The notes under the pieces: generated by a model
Told to the model about the DNA's origin: nothing
What the model saw: the letters and a program-made list of their open reading frames with translations, nothing else
Databases searched by the model: none
Shown here: positions 16,499 to 25,404 of the stretch, piece after piece
How the letters are laid out: the number at the start of each line of letters is the position of its first letter
Numbering within the stretch: the first letter of the stretch is position 1
Translations under genes and position numbers: made by a program
Origin: JAYWDA01 sp043747555
Lineage (GTDB): Bacteria; Bdellovibrionota; Bdellovibrionia; Bdellovibrionales; Bdellovibrionaceae
Length of the DNA: 52,795 bases
Direction: 5' to 3'
NCBI GenBank assembly: GCA_043747555.1
Contig: JAYTOY010000083.1
Coordinates: 1-52,795 of the forward strand

Positions 16499-16501
16499 GA
16501 A

Positions 16502-18343
16502 TTAAGCGGATCGCGCGAGACCTTTCTTTTGCTCGTATTCTAATATCTTAGAATTAAGATAGTTCTGCGCGCGGTATTTGGAAAGGTCTTGTGCTTCGCT
16601 CTTTCGAATATGCAGGTGTGTCACGCCCATTTTAGCCAAGCGATCCTTTTGACTGACATAAAATTTTGACCCTTTTGGAGTATAAAGAACATAACGATTA
16701 TTTGCTGACAAATAAATATACAAGCTGAACTCAACTTCAAGGTCACCATGCAGGTCTTCCAGCTTGATTGCGCCCATCTCGGCTGCGGCGGATTGCCCTA
16801 ACTCATTCTTAATAGGCGAAAATGGGAAGAAAGCCATCGCTAGCTCGTCCCCATTGTGAATCGATTTTCTTAAAAAATCGGCGTACTCTAATGCCCAACC
16901 TTCAAAATCGACTTCTTTAATTTTGATATTGAGGCCCCCATCAATAGTCTCTTCACCTTGTTCTTTTAGAAATTTTCCCAGACGATCCTTGATCAGGTCG
17001 ATAAATTTTTGATCGATCTGACGATTCTTCCCCATTGCGGCCACGAGATAGCCAGAAAAACGAGCGGATTCAATCACAATACAGGCTACATTGCTAGAGG
17101 CCGCTAATTTATTTTTAATTTGCCCATCGCCCTGACTGGCAGACTGATTCAATGCTTTTTCGACGCCTTGACTGATCAGCGAAGAATGCCCTGCCTGAGG
17201 ACAGCTTTTTTCCTGGGGATTTTTTAAAGTTTTGTTTGAATGTTTTTCTTTCGACGAGCCCTCAACCAGTTGTGCTTCGCTAGAATCAATCTCCGAAGAA
17301 ACAACGGCTGGCTTTTTCGATTTCAAATCAAAGTCTAAAACTGGAGCATCCAACTGTTTGAGCGCCCCGGAATCATCGAATAGGTCGTCTTCATGATACT
17401 CCGGAACAAAGCCCTTATTAATAGGCTTTGCTTTAGCTTTAAGTTCACCCGTAGGAATTGCTGGGCCTTGATGATCGCCTGGCTTCGGCCCCGTGCTTGC
17501 CTCACTGGTTTCTTTCGCTTTATTTTTTACATTCTTGGCGGGTACCGATGATTCTTCCGGTGTCAGTATCTCGGCCTGAGGATTAAAGAACGAAGACTGT
17601 TCTTTAGTCTCTTTATGATTGGGAGTGTAGGCAGCCCCTTTTGACTGCTTTTTTTGTTCTAACTTTAACTCTTCAGGATTTCGACTTGTTTGAACAATTT
17701 GCTTTAATAGCTCTGCTAGGTCGTCAGAACTTTCAGTGTCAGAAATGGATTTCGAACTATCCAAGAAAGCTGCTTCTTGGGTTTGTACAGCGGTCTCTGC
17801 GGATTTCGAATCAGTTTCAAAATTTAAAATTGTCGCCGGTGCCTGGTTCTCTCCATCTCGAAAATTGAGGAAGCTTGCGGCCTGTGCATCAATCTTATTT
17901 TGTTGGATTTTTTCTTGAACTTCCTTGAGAAGATCAGACTCTATTTTTCGCGACTCTGCCTTGGAAATTAAAGTCTGTTGATCTTTCATAAACTTATTTA
18001 CGGCCCGTTCTACGGCAGGGCCTGTGGCTGGTGGATTGATCTTATATTCGATTCCTGAGTCCATCAGCATTTTATAGGAATGAGTCGTCGAGCTCTCTGC
18101 ATAGCCAATAATACAAACTGGAAAAGCTTGAGTTAAAAGCTTGGGCAATGATCTGATTTTTTTTAAAGGATGATCGGCAGGAACCATTACAAATGAGGGT
18201 TTATTTTTTACGAGATAAGTAAAGGCTTCCTTAATATCAGCCGTACTGAAAATGACCCAGCCACGGTTTTTTAAAAAGCTTTCCACGGACCCTAATGGCT
18301 TTGGATTCGCTTTCATAATGAGGATCGATTTTCTTATTTCCAC
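16502..18343 (-). CDS. Pseudo-receiver protein with long disordered middle and conserved C-terminal domain
   Basis: The 613-aa protein (GTG start) has three parts. Residues 1-125 resemble a response-regulator receiver (KSILIMKANPK first strand; FVMVPADHP third strand), but the phosphoacceptor Asp position is Pro (P55), so it is a pseudo-receiver. Residues about 150-400 are rich in Glu, Ser, Lys, Gln and probably disordered. Residues about 405-613 form a folded domain ending VEFSLYIYLSANNRYVLYTP and THLHIRKSEAQDLSKYRAQN. I recall similar C-terminal regions in Bdellovibrio proteins of unknown function, some paired with signalling domains; this is not verified. It is upstream of the EEP hydrolase in the same operon. 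Confidence 0.65.
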   Translation of the reverse strand: MEIRKSILIMKANPKPLGSVESFLKNRGWVIFSTADIKEAFTYLVKNKPSFVMVPADHPLKKIRSLPKLLTQAFPVCIIGYAESSTTHSYKMLMDSGIEYKINPPATGPAVERAVNKFMKDQQTLISKAESRKIESDLLKEVQEKIQQNKIDAQAASFLNFRDGENQAPATILNFETDSKSAETAVQTQEAAFLDSSKSISDTESSDDLAELLKQIVQTSRNPEELKLEQKKQSKGAAYTPNHKETKEQSSFFNPQAEILTPEESSVPAKNVKNKAKETSEASTGPKPGDHQGPAIPTGELKAKAKPINKGFVPEYHEDDLFDDSGALKQLDAPVLDFDLKSKKPAVVSSEIDSSEAQLVEGSSKEKHSNKTLKNPQEKSCPQAGHSSLISQGVEKALNQSASQGDGQIKNKLAASSNVACIVIESARFSGYLVAAMGKNRQIDQKFIDLIKDRLGKFLKEQGEETIDGGLNIKIKEVDFEGWALEYADFLRKSIHNGDELAMAFFPFSPIKNELGQSAAAEMGAIKLEDLHGDLEVEFSLYIYLSANNRYVLYTPKGSKFYVSQKDRLAKMGVTHLHIRKSEAQDLSKYRAQNYLNSKILEYEQKKGLARSA

Positions 18344-18448
18344 TTCACACTTTTCTCACACCTTCTTAACGGACGAATCTTAGCTAAAGTTAAGGGTGAC
18401 CCAGACCAAGGTGTTGCTAAAATACTAAAAAAAACTTAGCTTAAGGAG

Positions 18449-19741
18449 GTGAAAATATGGTGGCTCTTTACCTTAATCTTGCTTGTCGCATTCGCTTTTA
18501 ACGCCAATGCCCCTTTACAAGGGATACATACGATTAGGCAGTCTGATACAACTTTTTCAGCTTATAGCTATTGCGTGGAAAAAACGCCTTTCCTAAAACC
18601 TAAGGTGGCTCATCGTGGGGCAACGGGCGGAACTGCTATTGGCGAATTCCCCCTGTACAGCTATCTGATGAGCCTCCCTTGCCAAATTCGCGGAAGTTGG
18701 TCCGAGCTTGATCCTAAGTTCTTAATTTTATTTCTGTGGATTTTAAATCTTGCCATCTGGTGCGCGTGGGCAAAAATTTATTTCAAACAGTCCGAAGTCT
18801 CAGCGTTTGCCATATTGCTGGGCTTTTCTACTTTCAGTCTGCTTTTTATGACTATTGCGCTGCCAGATAACTTGGCTTTTTTCCTGATTGGTCTTGCCGC
18901 TTTTTTGCATCAGCGATATCCACAAAAAAGAATTTATTTTTTAACGACACTTCTATTTATTTTAGCCTTTGCAATACGGCCCTACTTAATCCCACTTATG
19001 GTTTTAGTCCACCGCCGCTGGCTTTGGATGTGTTTAACGACTTTAGGATGTCTGGCCGTTTATGTCCTTTGGTATAAAATTTGGGTTCAGCAAAGCGAAT
19101 TGAATTATTACTATTTAGCAATTCCACCGATTTCAGAAATGATTGTGACTTTTCCGAATTATGCCCTTCTTTTATTTAAAACTATTTTGCGGGAATGGTT
19201 TCAATATATTTTTATTTGTCTGATTGTTTGGAAATGGCGAAGCTTAAAGATCTTAGAAGTTTTTGGTGTTTTAGGATCATTAGCTTTGGTTATTTTTGTG
19301 CGCGGTGAACATCTTGTTGTTCATAGCTATTATCTATGGGCCGCGGCTGTGTTCACAGTGCTTTGTTTATACCGGGCCTTGATGACCTTAAGCGGCCGGC
19401 AACAAACAGTCGCACTTCTTTGTTACGGGGTCATTGGGTTTGCTCAAACTCAGCATGAATTTCATCGCCAAGCTTTTTTCAAATCCAGAGAAGTACAAAA
19501 TCTTTTAGAAATTGAAAAATTACCCCCCCAGGCAAAAATCGCTGTGTATGTTGGTGATGGCTCTTGCTCGACTCAGTATTTGTACTGGATGAAACACCAC
19601 GGCTGGTGTGTTTACGAAAAAGACTTTAAAGGTCCTCAGAATTGTCCGGTTGGTGCAGACTATTATTTTAGATACGAATTGGATCAGCCTATCTTAAAGC
19701 CCTGCGAATCAGCTCCCACTGATAAGCCGACTGACAAATAA
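18449..19741 (+). CDS. Polytopic membrane protein, GT-C-glycosyltransferase-like
   Basis: The 430-aa protein has about ten hydrophobic helices. After the first helix it reads GIHTIRQSDTTFSAYSY, where lipid-linked sugar transferases of the GT-C/PMT type have a polar loop with RQxDT. A C-terminal soluble end carries several Cys (DGSCSTQYLYWM). It may transfer sugars from polyprenyl carriers in the periplasm. The start is awkward: GTG 18449 overlaps the Shine-Dalgarno AAGGAGGT, while the ideally spaced ATG (18456) is out of frame and yields only 14 codons. Its end overlaps the galE 3' end by 53 bases. Confidence 0.6.
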   Translation: MKIWWLFTLILLVAFAFNANAPLQGIHTIRQSDTTFSAYSYCVEKTPFLKPKVAHRGATGGTAIGEFPLYSYLMSLPCQIRGSWSELDPKFLILFLWILNLAIWCAWAKIYFKQSEVSAFAILLGFSTFSLLFMTIALPDNLAFFLIGLAAFLHQRYPQKRIYFLTTLLFILAFAIRPYLIPLMVLVHRRWLWMCLTTLGCLAVYVLWYKIWVQQSELNYYYLAIPPISEMIVTFPNYALLLFKTILREWFQYIFICLIVWKWRSLKILEVFGVLGSLALVIFVRGEHLVVHSYYLWAAAVFTVLCLYRALMTLSGRQQTVALLCYGVIGFAQTQHEFHRQAFFKSREVQNLLEIEKLPPQAKIAVYVGDGSCSTQYLYWMKHHGWCVYEKDFKGPQNCPVGADYYFRYELDQPILKPCESAPTDKPTDK

Positions 19742-20672
19742 CTTTTAGATCATCAAATCTAGGCTGCCAATCCAAAGTATTTCGAATTTTTTCACTGTCG
19801 GCATAAGACTGTCCGACATCGCCGGGTCTGCGGGATTTTTGCACAATCTGGAATTTTTTACCACTGACCGCCTTCATCGTTTCTAAAACCTCTAAGACGG
19901 TAAATCCGTGCCCATAACCGCAATTTAAGATTTGATTCTGCCCGCCTTGTCGCAAATAATTTAAAGCCAGTGTATGGGCCTCGACCAAGTCTTCGATATC
20001 GATATAATCCCGCAGGCCTGTACCATCAGCCGTTGGGTAATCATCTCCAAACACATCAACTTGTAAACGATCACCACAGGCGGCCTCTGCTGCCACTTTC
20101 ATTAAATGGCTGGCCTTTAAAGTCCGCTGACCATTACTAAGATCTTTTTTTGCGCCAGCGACGTTAAAGTAGCGTAGTAAAACAAACTGAATTCCATGGG
20201 CGTAACTCATGTCTTGAATTATTTTTTCGCCCATCATTTTAGTCACCCCATAGGGGTTGGTCGGAGCCAGCAGGCTATCTTCTTTGATGGGAACTTCTTG
20301 AGCATCGCCATAGACGGAGGCCGACGATGAAAAAATAAGTTTCTTCACATTAGATTTTTCACAAGCCTTTAGAATCTGCAAAGTTCCCATCACATTATTT
20401 TCGTAATATTCGAGAGGCTGTTCCACACTTTCAGGCACGACAGATTTTGCGGCAAAATGCATGACAGAATCAATTTTATAATCCTTCATCACGCGCGTCA
20501 GAAGCTCTCCGTCTCGAATATCACCAAAAATGAAATGAGCTTCTTTTGGAACGGCCGCTTTCACACCCGTAGATAAATTATCGTAAATTAAAACTTTTTC
20601 ACCTTGCTCAAGCAAGCGGTGAGCCGCGTGCGATCCTACATAGCCAGCCCCGCCTGTGACAAGAACACTCAT
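19689..20672 (-). CDS. galE: UDP-glucose 4-epimerase
   Basis: ATG 20672 gives 327 aa. The extended SDR pattern is complete: NAD loop VLVTGGAGYVGSH, the DNLSTG loop, SSSASVYGD, the catalytic YGVTK (Tyr and Lys) and the GalE-specific RYFNVAGA and FGDDYPTADGTGLRDYI. It interconverts UDP-glucose and UDP-galactose, feeding the neighbouring polysaccharide genes. The start overlaps the metH stop (ATGA). Translation from an upstream codon (20738) would run inside metH and is not needed. Confidence 0.95.
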   Translation of the reverse strand: MSVLVTGGAGYVGSHAAHRLLEQGEKVLIYDNLSTGVKAAVPKEAHFIFGDIRDGELLTRVMKDYKIDSVMHFAAKSVVPESVEQPLEYYENNVMGTLQILKACEKSNVKKLIFSSSASVYGDAQEVPIKEDSLLAPTNPYGVTKMMGEKIIQDMSYAHGIQFVLLRYFNVAGAKKDLSNGQRTLKASHLMKVAAEAACGDRLQVDVFGDDYPTADGTGLRDYIDIEDLVEAHTLALNYLRQGGQNQILNCGYGHGFTVLEVLETMKAVSGKKFQIVQKSRRPGDVGQSYADSEKIRNTLDWQPRFDDLKVICQSAYQWELIRRALR

Positions 20673-23600
20673 AACAGCACCGGCGCTAGCCACTTTTCGG
20701 TTTCCTGATCGGTCCAGCCCCGCTTTGAAGCCAACCAATTTTTTTGGTCTTTTTGAATTTTTCCAACATGAAAATATCTGGATTCAGGATGATTAAAGTA
20801 AAATCCGCTAACAGAACTACCCGGCGTCATAGACAGATTTTCAGTCAGACGTATGCCGATATGTTTTTGCACGTCCATCAGTTCCCAAAGGGTGATCTTA
20901 GCTGTGTGATCAGGACAAGCTGGATACCCAGGCGCCGGTCGAATACCCCGATACTTTTCAGCAATCAAATCTTCCGTTTTCAAATTTTCTGTTAAGCCAA
21001 AGCCAAACATTTCACGATATTTCAAATGGGTTCGTTCGGCCAAAGCTTCAGCCAGGCGATCCCCAATAGCTTTTACTAAGATACTTGAATAGTCGTCATT
21101 TTTTTTCACATAACTTTCAGCTAAGGTTTCAACTTCGGCCCCCGCGGTGACAGCAAAGCCCCCCAAATAATCTTGGCGTCCAGAGTCGGCGGGCGCAATA
21201 AAATCAGAAAGACTGTAATGGATTCCTTCGACAGCTTCTTTTAAGCGCTGTTGCCGCAAGAAATAGACACTGCTTAAATATTTACCTGAGTCGTCCATCA
21301 GCTTAATTTCTTCATGCAAAGACTGAGCTTTCCATATCCCAATCAGCGCTTTGGGCTTGAAAAGATTTTTTTGTATAATTTCTTGAAGTAAAACTTGCGC
21401 TTCTTCAAAAAGTTTTTTGGCCTCAATCCCATATTTTGGATGTTCAAAAATCTTAGGATAAAGTCCTTTCATTTCCCAGGTCCAAAAGAAAGGGGACCAA
21501 TCGATAAACTCCGCCAATTCTTTTAAGCTGACGGGAATTTCAATGATTCCCGTCTTAATGGGTTTTGCAATATCAACTGTTTTCCAATCACAGCGGAATT
21601 TCTTTTGTCTTGATTCCTCAAGGCTCACAAACTGCGATGCATCCTCTGCTGATTTTAAATAATGTTCCCTTGTCGCTAAGGACTGCTTTTTATATTCCAC
21701 TAAATTTTCTTTTTTCTGCGAACCCAAAAGTTTATTACAAACTTCAACAACCAGCGAAGCGTCTCCGACATGTACTACTGGTCCCGCATAATGGGGATCA
21801 ATTTTTACGGCTGTATGGACCCTGGATGTGGTCGCACCGCCGATTAAAATTGGCACTGTAAAACCCAAGCGCTGAAACTCCTTGGCGTTATAAATCATTT
21901 CTTCTAAGGACGGCGTGATTAAGCCACTTAATCCCACCAGATCAGCGTTATGCTCTTGAGCTTTTCGGATAATGTCTTGGCAGGAAACCATCACCCCTAG
22001 ATCGATCACTTTATATCCGTTGCACGCCAGCACCACACCAACGATATTTTTCCCAATATCGTGGACATCGCCTTTAACAGTGGCAATGACAAATATCCCT
22101 TGGCTCTTTCCGACATTTTTCTTTTTTTCTTCTTCCATAAAAGGCTCAAGCACAGCCACGGCCTTTTTCATCACCCGAGCGCTTTTCACCACTTGAGGCA
22201 AAAACATTTTCCCTTGGCCGAAGAGTTCGCCAACGACTTTCATGCCATTCATCAAAGGTCCTTCAATGACATCCAATGGCCTTGGATAAAGTTTTCGAGC
22301 TTCCTCAGTATCAATTTCAATAAAGGTATCAATGCCCTTCACCAGGGCGTGGGTGATTCGTTCTTGCAAGGGCAGAGCGCGCCAATCTTCGGTGACGATT
22401 TCTTTTTTAGAGTTTTTTGATTTTAAAGTTTCTGCAAGATCCAGTAATTTTTCAGTCGCGTCTTCCGCTTTATTTAAGATCACAGCTTCTGATAATTCAC
22501 GAAGATGGGGAGCTATATCTTCATAAACGCCTAGCATTCCGGCATTAACAATTCCCATATCAAGACCGGCCTTGATCCCGTAGTATAAAAAGACCGTGTG
22601 CATCGATTCGCGCACAATATTATTGCCGCGAAAACTGAAAGATAAATTAGAAATTCCCCCTGATGTTAGCGAGTAAGGGCAAAGTTCTTTCACCTTTTGA
22701 ACAGCTTCAATAAAGTCTAACCCATAGGTATTATGCTCTTCAATTCCGGTTGCGACGGTCAAAACATTTGGATCAAATATAATGTCGCAAGGATCAAACT
22801 GCACGTCTTCAGTGAGGATTTTATAAGCCCTCTGGCAGATCCGGATTTTATCTTCTTTGGTGGCGGCCTGCCCTTTTTCGTCAAAAGCCATCACAACAAC
22901 AGCCGCACCGTATTTTTTAATCAATTCGGCCTGACGTTTAAATTCACCTTCGCCTTCTTTAAGGGAAATTGAATTTACAATGGGCTTTCCTTGGACGCAC
23001 TTCAGCCCCGCTTCAAGCACGCTCCACTTCGAGCTATCGATCATGATAGGGACTTTAGAAATATCAGGCTCGGAGCCGACATAGTTTAAAAATTTTATCA
23101 TGCACGCGACAGAATCAAGCATGCCTTCATCAAAGTTGATATCAATGATGTTTGCGCCATTTTCGACTTGGCTGCGCGCCACAGTAAGACCTTCTTCAAA
23201 TTTGCTGTCTTTAATAAGACCTGCAAATTTTGGCGACCCGGTCACGTTCGTTCGTTCGCCAATCATTAAAAAACTACGCGCGCCTTGCGCTGAAATATTT
23301 AAGGGCTCTAATCCAGAAAGACGTGTTTTTTTATCTAAAATCGGCGGAATTCGGGGACTTTTTCCAGATAATCTTTTTACAATTTCAGCAATATGCGGTG
23401 GTGTCGTTCCACAACAGCCACCGACTATATTTAATAATCCTGCGTCTGCAAATTCAGCAATAATGCGGGCCAGCGATTCAGGAGTTTGATCATAGCCCGT
23501 CGGTGAGAGTGGATTTGGTAAGCCCGCATTTGGATAACAACTGATCGGGCAATCTGCGACCCTCGATAAATCAGCGACAAAGGCCCGCATCTCTTCAGCA

Positions 23601-24361
23601 CCTAAGGCGCAGTTCAAACCAACACTTAATGGATTCACATGCCGAACAGAGTTCCAAAAGGCTTCAACCGTTTGACCAGATAATGTTCGACCCGATAAAT
23701 CCGTGATCGTCACAGAAATCATCACTGGAAGTTTTTCACCCAGCTCTTCTTCTAATTTCTGAATTGCAAATAAGCAGGCCTTTGCATTTAAAGTATCAAA
23801 GATAGTCTCTGGTAATAAAATATCGACGCCGCCGTCCATTAACGCTTTCGCTTGTTCGTAATACGACTCGACCAGCTCGTCATAGTTCACAGCTCTAAAT
23901 GCTGGATTATTAACATCTGGAGATAAAGAGGCTGTTCGTGAAGTAGGACCTAGGGCCCCCGCCACATAGCATTTCTTATGCGGATATTTTTTATGAAATT
24001 CGTCAACGGCCTCACGAGCGACTTTTGCAGCTGCCAAATTAATATCTCGGACATGCGCTTCTAGATGATATTCTTTTTGCGCAAGGCTTGTGCCGTTAAA
24101 GGTGCAAGTTTCAATAATATGGGCGCCCGCTTCTAAGTAACCTAAATGAATTTCTTTGATAACATCAGGCCTGGTGATCACGAGCAAATCGTTATTGCCT
24201 TTTAAATCCAAAGGATGATCTTTGAAAGGGCCTTTTTTAAAATCACTTTCCTCAAGCTTGTACTGCTGAATCATCGTTCCCATGGCGCCATCTAAGAACA
24301 ATAATTCTTTTGTAAGGCGGCTTTGAAGCTCTTGCAAGCGTGGGGACAATGGCAATTTCAT
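20669..24361 (-). CDS. metH: Cobalamin-dependent methionine synthase
   Basis: The 1230-aa protein has all four modules of MetH. The homocysteine barrel (1-330) carries the zinc thiolates C251 (LNCALG) and C316/C317 (GGCCGTT). The folate barrel (about 355-620) begins LMIGERTNVTGS. The cap and B12 Rossmann domain (about 650-890) has the axial ligand His767 in DVHDIGKN. The AdoMet reactivation domain (about 900-1225) includes RPAPGYPACPDH. It moves the methyl group of methyl-THF to homocysteine. metF lies 7 bases upstream and galE overlaps downstream, so the folate and methionine steps are encoded side by side inside the polysaccharide operon. Confidence 0.97.
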   Translation of the reverse strand: MKLPLSPRLQELQSRLTKELLFLDGAMGTMIQQYKLEESDFKKGPFKDHPLDLKGNNDLLVITRPDVIKEIHLGYLEAGAHIIETCTFNGTSLAQKEYHLEAHVRDINLAAAKVAREAVDEFHKKYPHKKCYVAGALGPTSRTASLSPDVNNPAFRAVNYDELVESYYEQAKALMDGGVDILLPETIFDTLNAKACLFAIQKLEEELGEKLPVMISVTITDLSGRTLSGQTVEAFWNSVRHVNPLSVGLNCALGAEEMRAFVADLSRVADCPISCYPNAGLPNPLSPTGYDQTPESLARIIAEFADAGLLNIVGGCCGTTPPHIAEIVKRLSGKSPRIPPILDKKTRLSGLEPLNISAQGARSFLMIGERTNVTGSPKFAGLIKDSKFEEGLTVARSQVENGANIIDINFDEGMLDSVACMIKFLNYVGSEPDISKVPIMIDSSKWSVLEAGLKCVQGKPIVNSISLKEGEGEFKRQAELIKKYGAAVVVMAFDEKGQAATKEDKIRICQRAYKILTEDVQFDPCDIIFDPNVLTVATGIEEHNTYGLDFIEAVQKVKELCPYSLTSGGISNLSFSFRGNNIVRESMHTVFLYYGIKAGLDMGIVNAGMLGVYEDIAPHLRELSEAVILNKAEDATEKLLDLAETLKSKNSKKEIVTEDWRALPLQERITHALVKGIDTFIEIDTEEARKLYPRPLDVIEGPLMNGMKVVGELFGQGKMFLPQVVKSARVMKKAVAVLEPFMEEEKKKNVGKSQGIFVIATVKGDVHDIGKNIVGVVLACNGYKVIDLGVMVSCQDIIRKAQEHNADLVGLSGLITPSLEEMIYNAKEFQRLGFTVPILIGGATTSRVHTAVKIDPHYAGPVVHVGDASLVVEVCNKLLGSQKKENLVEYKKQSLATREHYLKSAEDASQFVSLEESRQKKFRCDWKTVDIAKPIKTGIIEIPVSLKELAEFIDWSPFFWTWEMKGLYPKIFEHPKYGIEAKKLFEEAQVLLQEIIQKNLFKPKALIGIWKAQSLHEEIKLMDDSGKYLSSVYFLRQQRLKEAVEGIHYSLSDFIAPADSGRQDYLGGFAVTAGAEVETLAESYVKKNDDYSSILVKAIGDRLAEALAERTHLKYREMFGFGLTENLKTEDLIAEKYRGIRPAPGYPACPDHTAKITLWELMDVQKHIGIRLTENLSMTPGSSVSGFYFNHPESRYFHVGKIQKDQKNWLASKRGWTDQETEKWLAPVLL

Positions 24362-24368
24362 GATTCAA

Positions 24369-25316
24369 CTACTTTTGAAAATGTTTAACAATTTCGACAA
24401 CGGCCGGAGTGTCATTCATAATGTAAAAATGAACGCAAGGCGCTCCCGCAGCCAATAAACCGTCGCTTTGCTTTAAAGCCCAACGCTTGCCGATCTCTTC
24501 GACATGGTCAGGTGATTTTAAAACTTCATCGACAAGGTCATCAGGAAAATCAATATGAAATGTTTTTGGAATCGAACGCAGCTGAGCCACGCTTCTTAAT
24601 ATTTTAATGCCAGGAATAATCGGCACCTGAATGTCGATTTCACGGCAAGCTTTAACATAAGAAAAATATTTATCGTTATCAAAGAACATTTGCGTGGTGA
24701 TATAATCAGCCCCCGCATCAACTTTTTTCTTCATGTGCATTAAATCAGTTTTAAAATTAGCAGCTTCGAAGTGTTTTTCAGGATAGCCTGCAACCCCCAC
24801 ACAATAATCAAGAGCTGAGCTATTTGAAATCTCTTCTAAAAAAATTCCTTTTCTTAAATCACATAACTGCGCCACTAAATCGGAAGCAAAATTGTTACTA
24901 GATCTATTCTTTCCGATTTCTTTTTGATAATTGGGCGAATCTCCGCGCAGAGCTAAAACATTGTGAATTCCTAGAAAGTTAAGCTCGATCAGCGCATCTT
25001 CAGTTTCTTCTTTGGAAAACCCCTGACACAAAATATGGGCGACAGTATCGATGCGAAACCGGTTTTGAATAATTCCACAAATTCCCATGGTCCCCGGTCG
25101 CTTTCGGACCGTTCGACGTTTGATCGTTCCATCGGGCTTTTCTTGAAAATACGCGCTTGATGCATGCGAAGTCACATCAATCCAAGGAGGATTTAGAGGC
25201 ATCAAAGCTTCGGCGATATCAATAATATCCTTCACCGACCGGCCCCGAGGTGGAGGGACAATTTCGTAACTAAAAAGCGGGTTCTTCGCTTTTGTAAGGT
25301 GGTCTATAACTTTCAT
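24369..25316 (-). CDS. metF: 5,10-methylenetetrahydrofolate reductase
   Basis: ATG 25316 gives 315 aa (an in-frame TTG at 25355 would add 13 residues). The barrel shows FSYEIVPPPRGRS with the catalytic Glu, NVLALRGDSP (FAD site), DYITTQMFFDN (Gln for folate) and VPIIPGIKIL. It is close to the 296 aa of E. coli MetF with a modest C-terminal addition. It reduces methylene-THF to methyl-THF for MetH, whose gene follows by 7 bases. No clear Shine-Dalgarno precedes the ATG, and a 9-bp hairpin lies in the leader (25365-25404). A pterin-only variant is not suggested. Confidence 0.93.
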   Translation of the reverse strand: MKVIDHLTKAKNPLFSYEIVPPPRGRSVKDIIDIAEALMPLNPPWIDVTSHASSAYFQEKPDGTIKRRTVRKRPGTMGICGIIQNRFRIDTVAHILCQGFSKEETEDALIELNFLGIHNVLALRGDSPNYQKEIGKNRSSNNFASDLVAQLCDLRKGIFLEEISNSSALDYCVGVAGYPEKHFEAANFKTDLMHMKKKVDAGADYITTQMFFDNDKYFSYVKACREIDIQVPIIPGIKILRSVAQLRSIPKTFHIDFPDDLVDEVLKSPDHVEEIGKRWALKQSDGLLAAGAPCVHFYIMNDTPAVVEIVKHFQK

Positions 25317-25364
25317 ATAAGGCTTGAATATAGCCGCAAGAGGGAGAAATTTCAAAGTGAGTTT

Positions 25365-25404
25365 TAGCTGTCTTTATGGTCCTTTGTGATAACGCAGACA
25401 GCTA
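25365..25404 (-). promoter_or_regulatory. Hairpin, possible pseudoknot, in the metF leader
   Basis: A perfect 9-bp stem (TAGCTGTCT at 25365-25373 on the plus strand with AGACAGCTA at 25396-25404) encloses a 22-base loop. Loop bases CTTTG (25382-25386) can pair with CAAAG downstream (25353-25357), giving an H-type pseudoknot ahead of metF. The stem includes the stop codon of the upstream gene. No T-run follows. A ligand-binding or attenuator role is only a hypothesis. Confidence 0.35.

Noticed and set aside
25365..25404. Reading the metF leader as a SAM-II or SAH riboswitch
   Set aside because: Only the general topology fits; the conserved loop and tail bases I know for those classes are missing.
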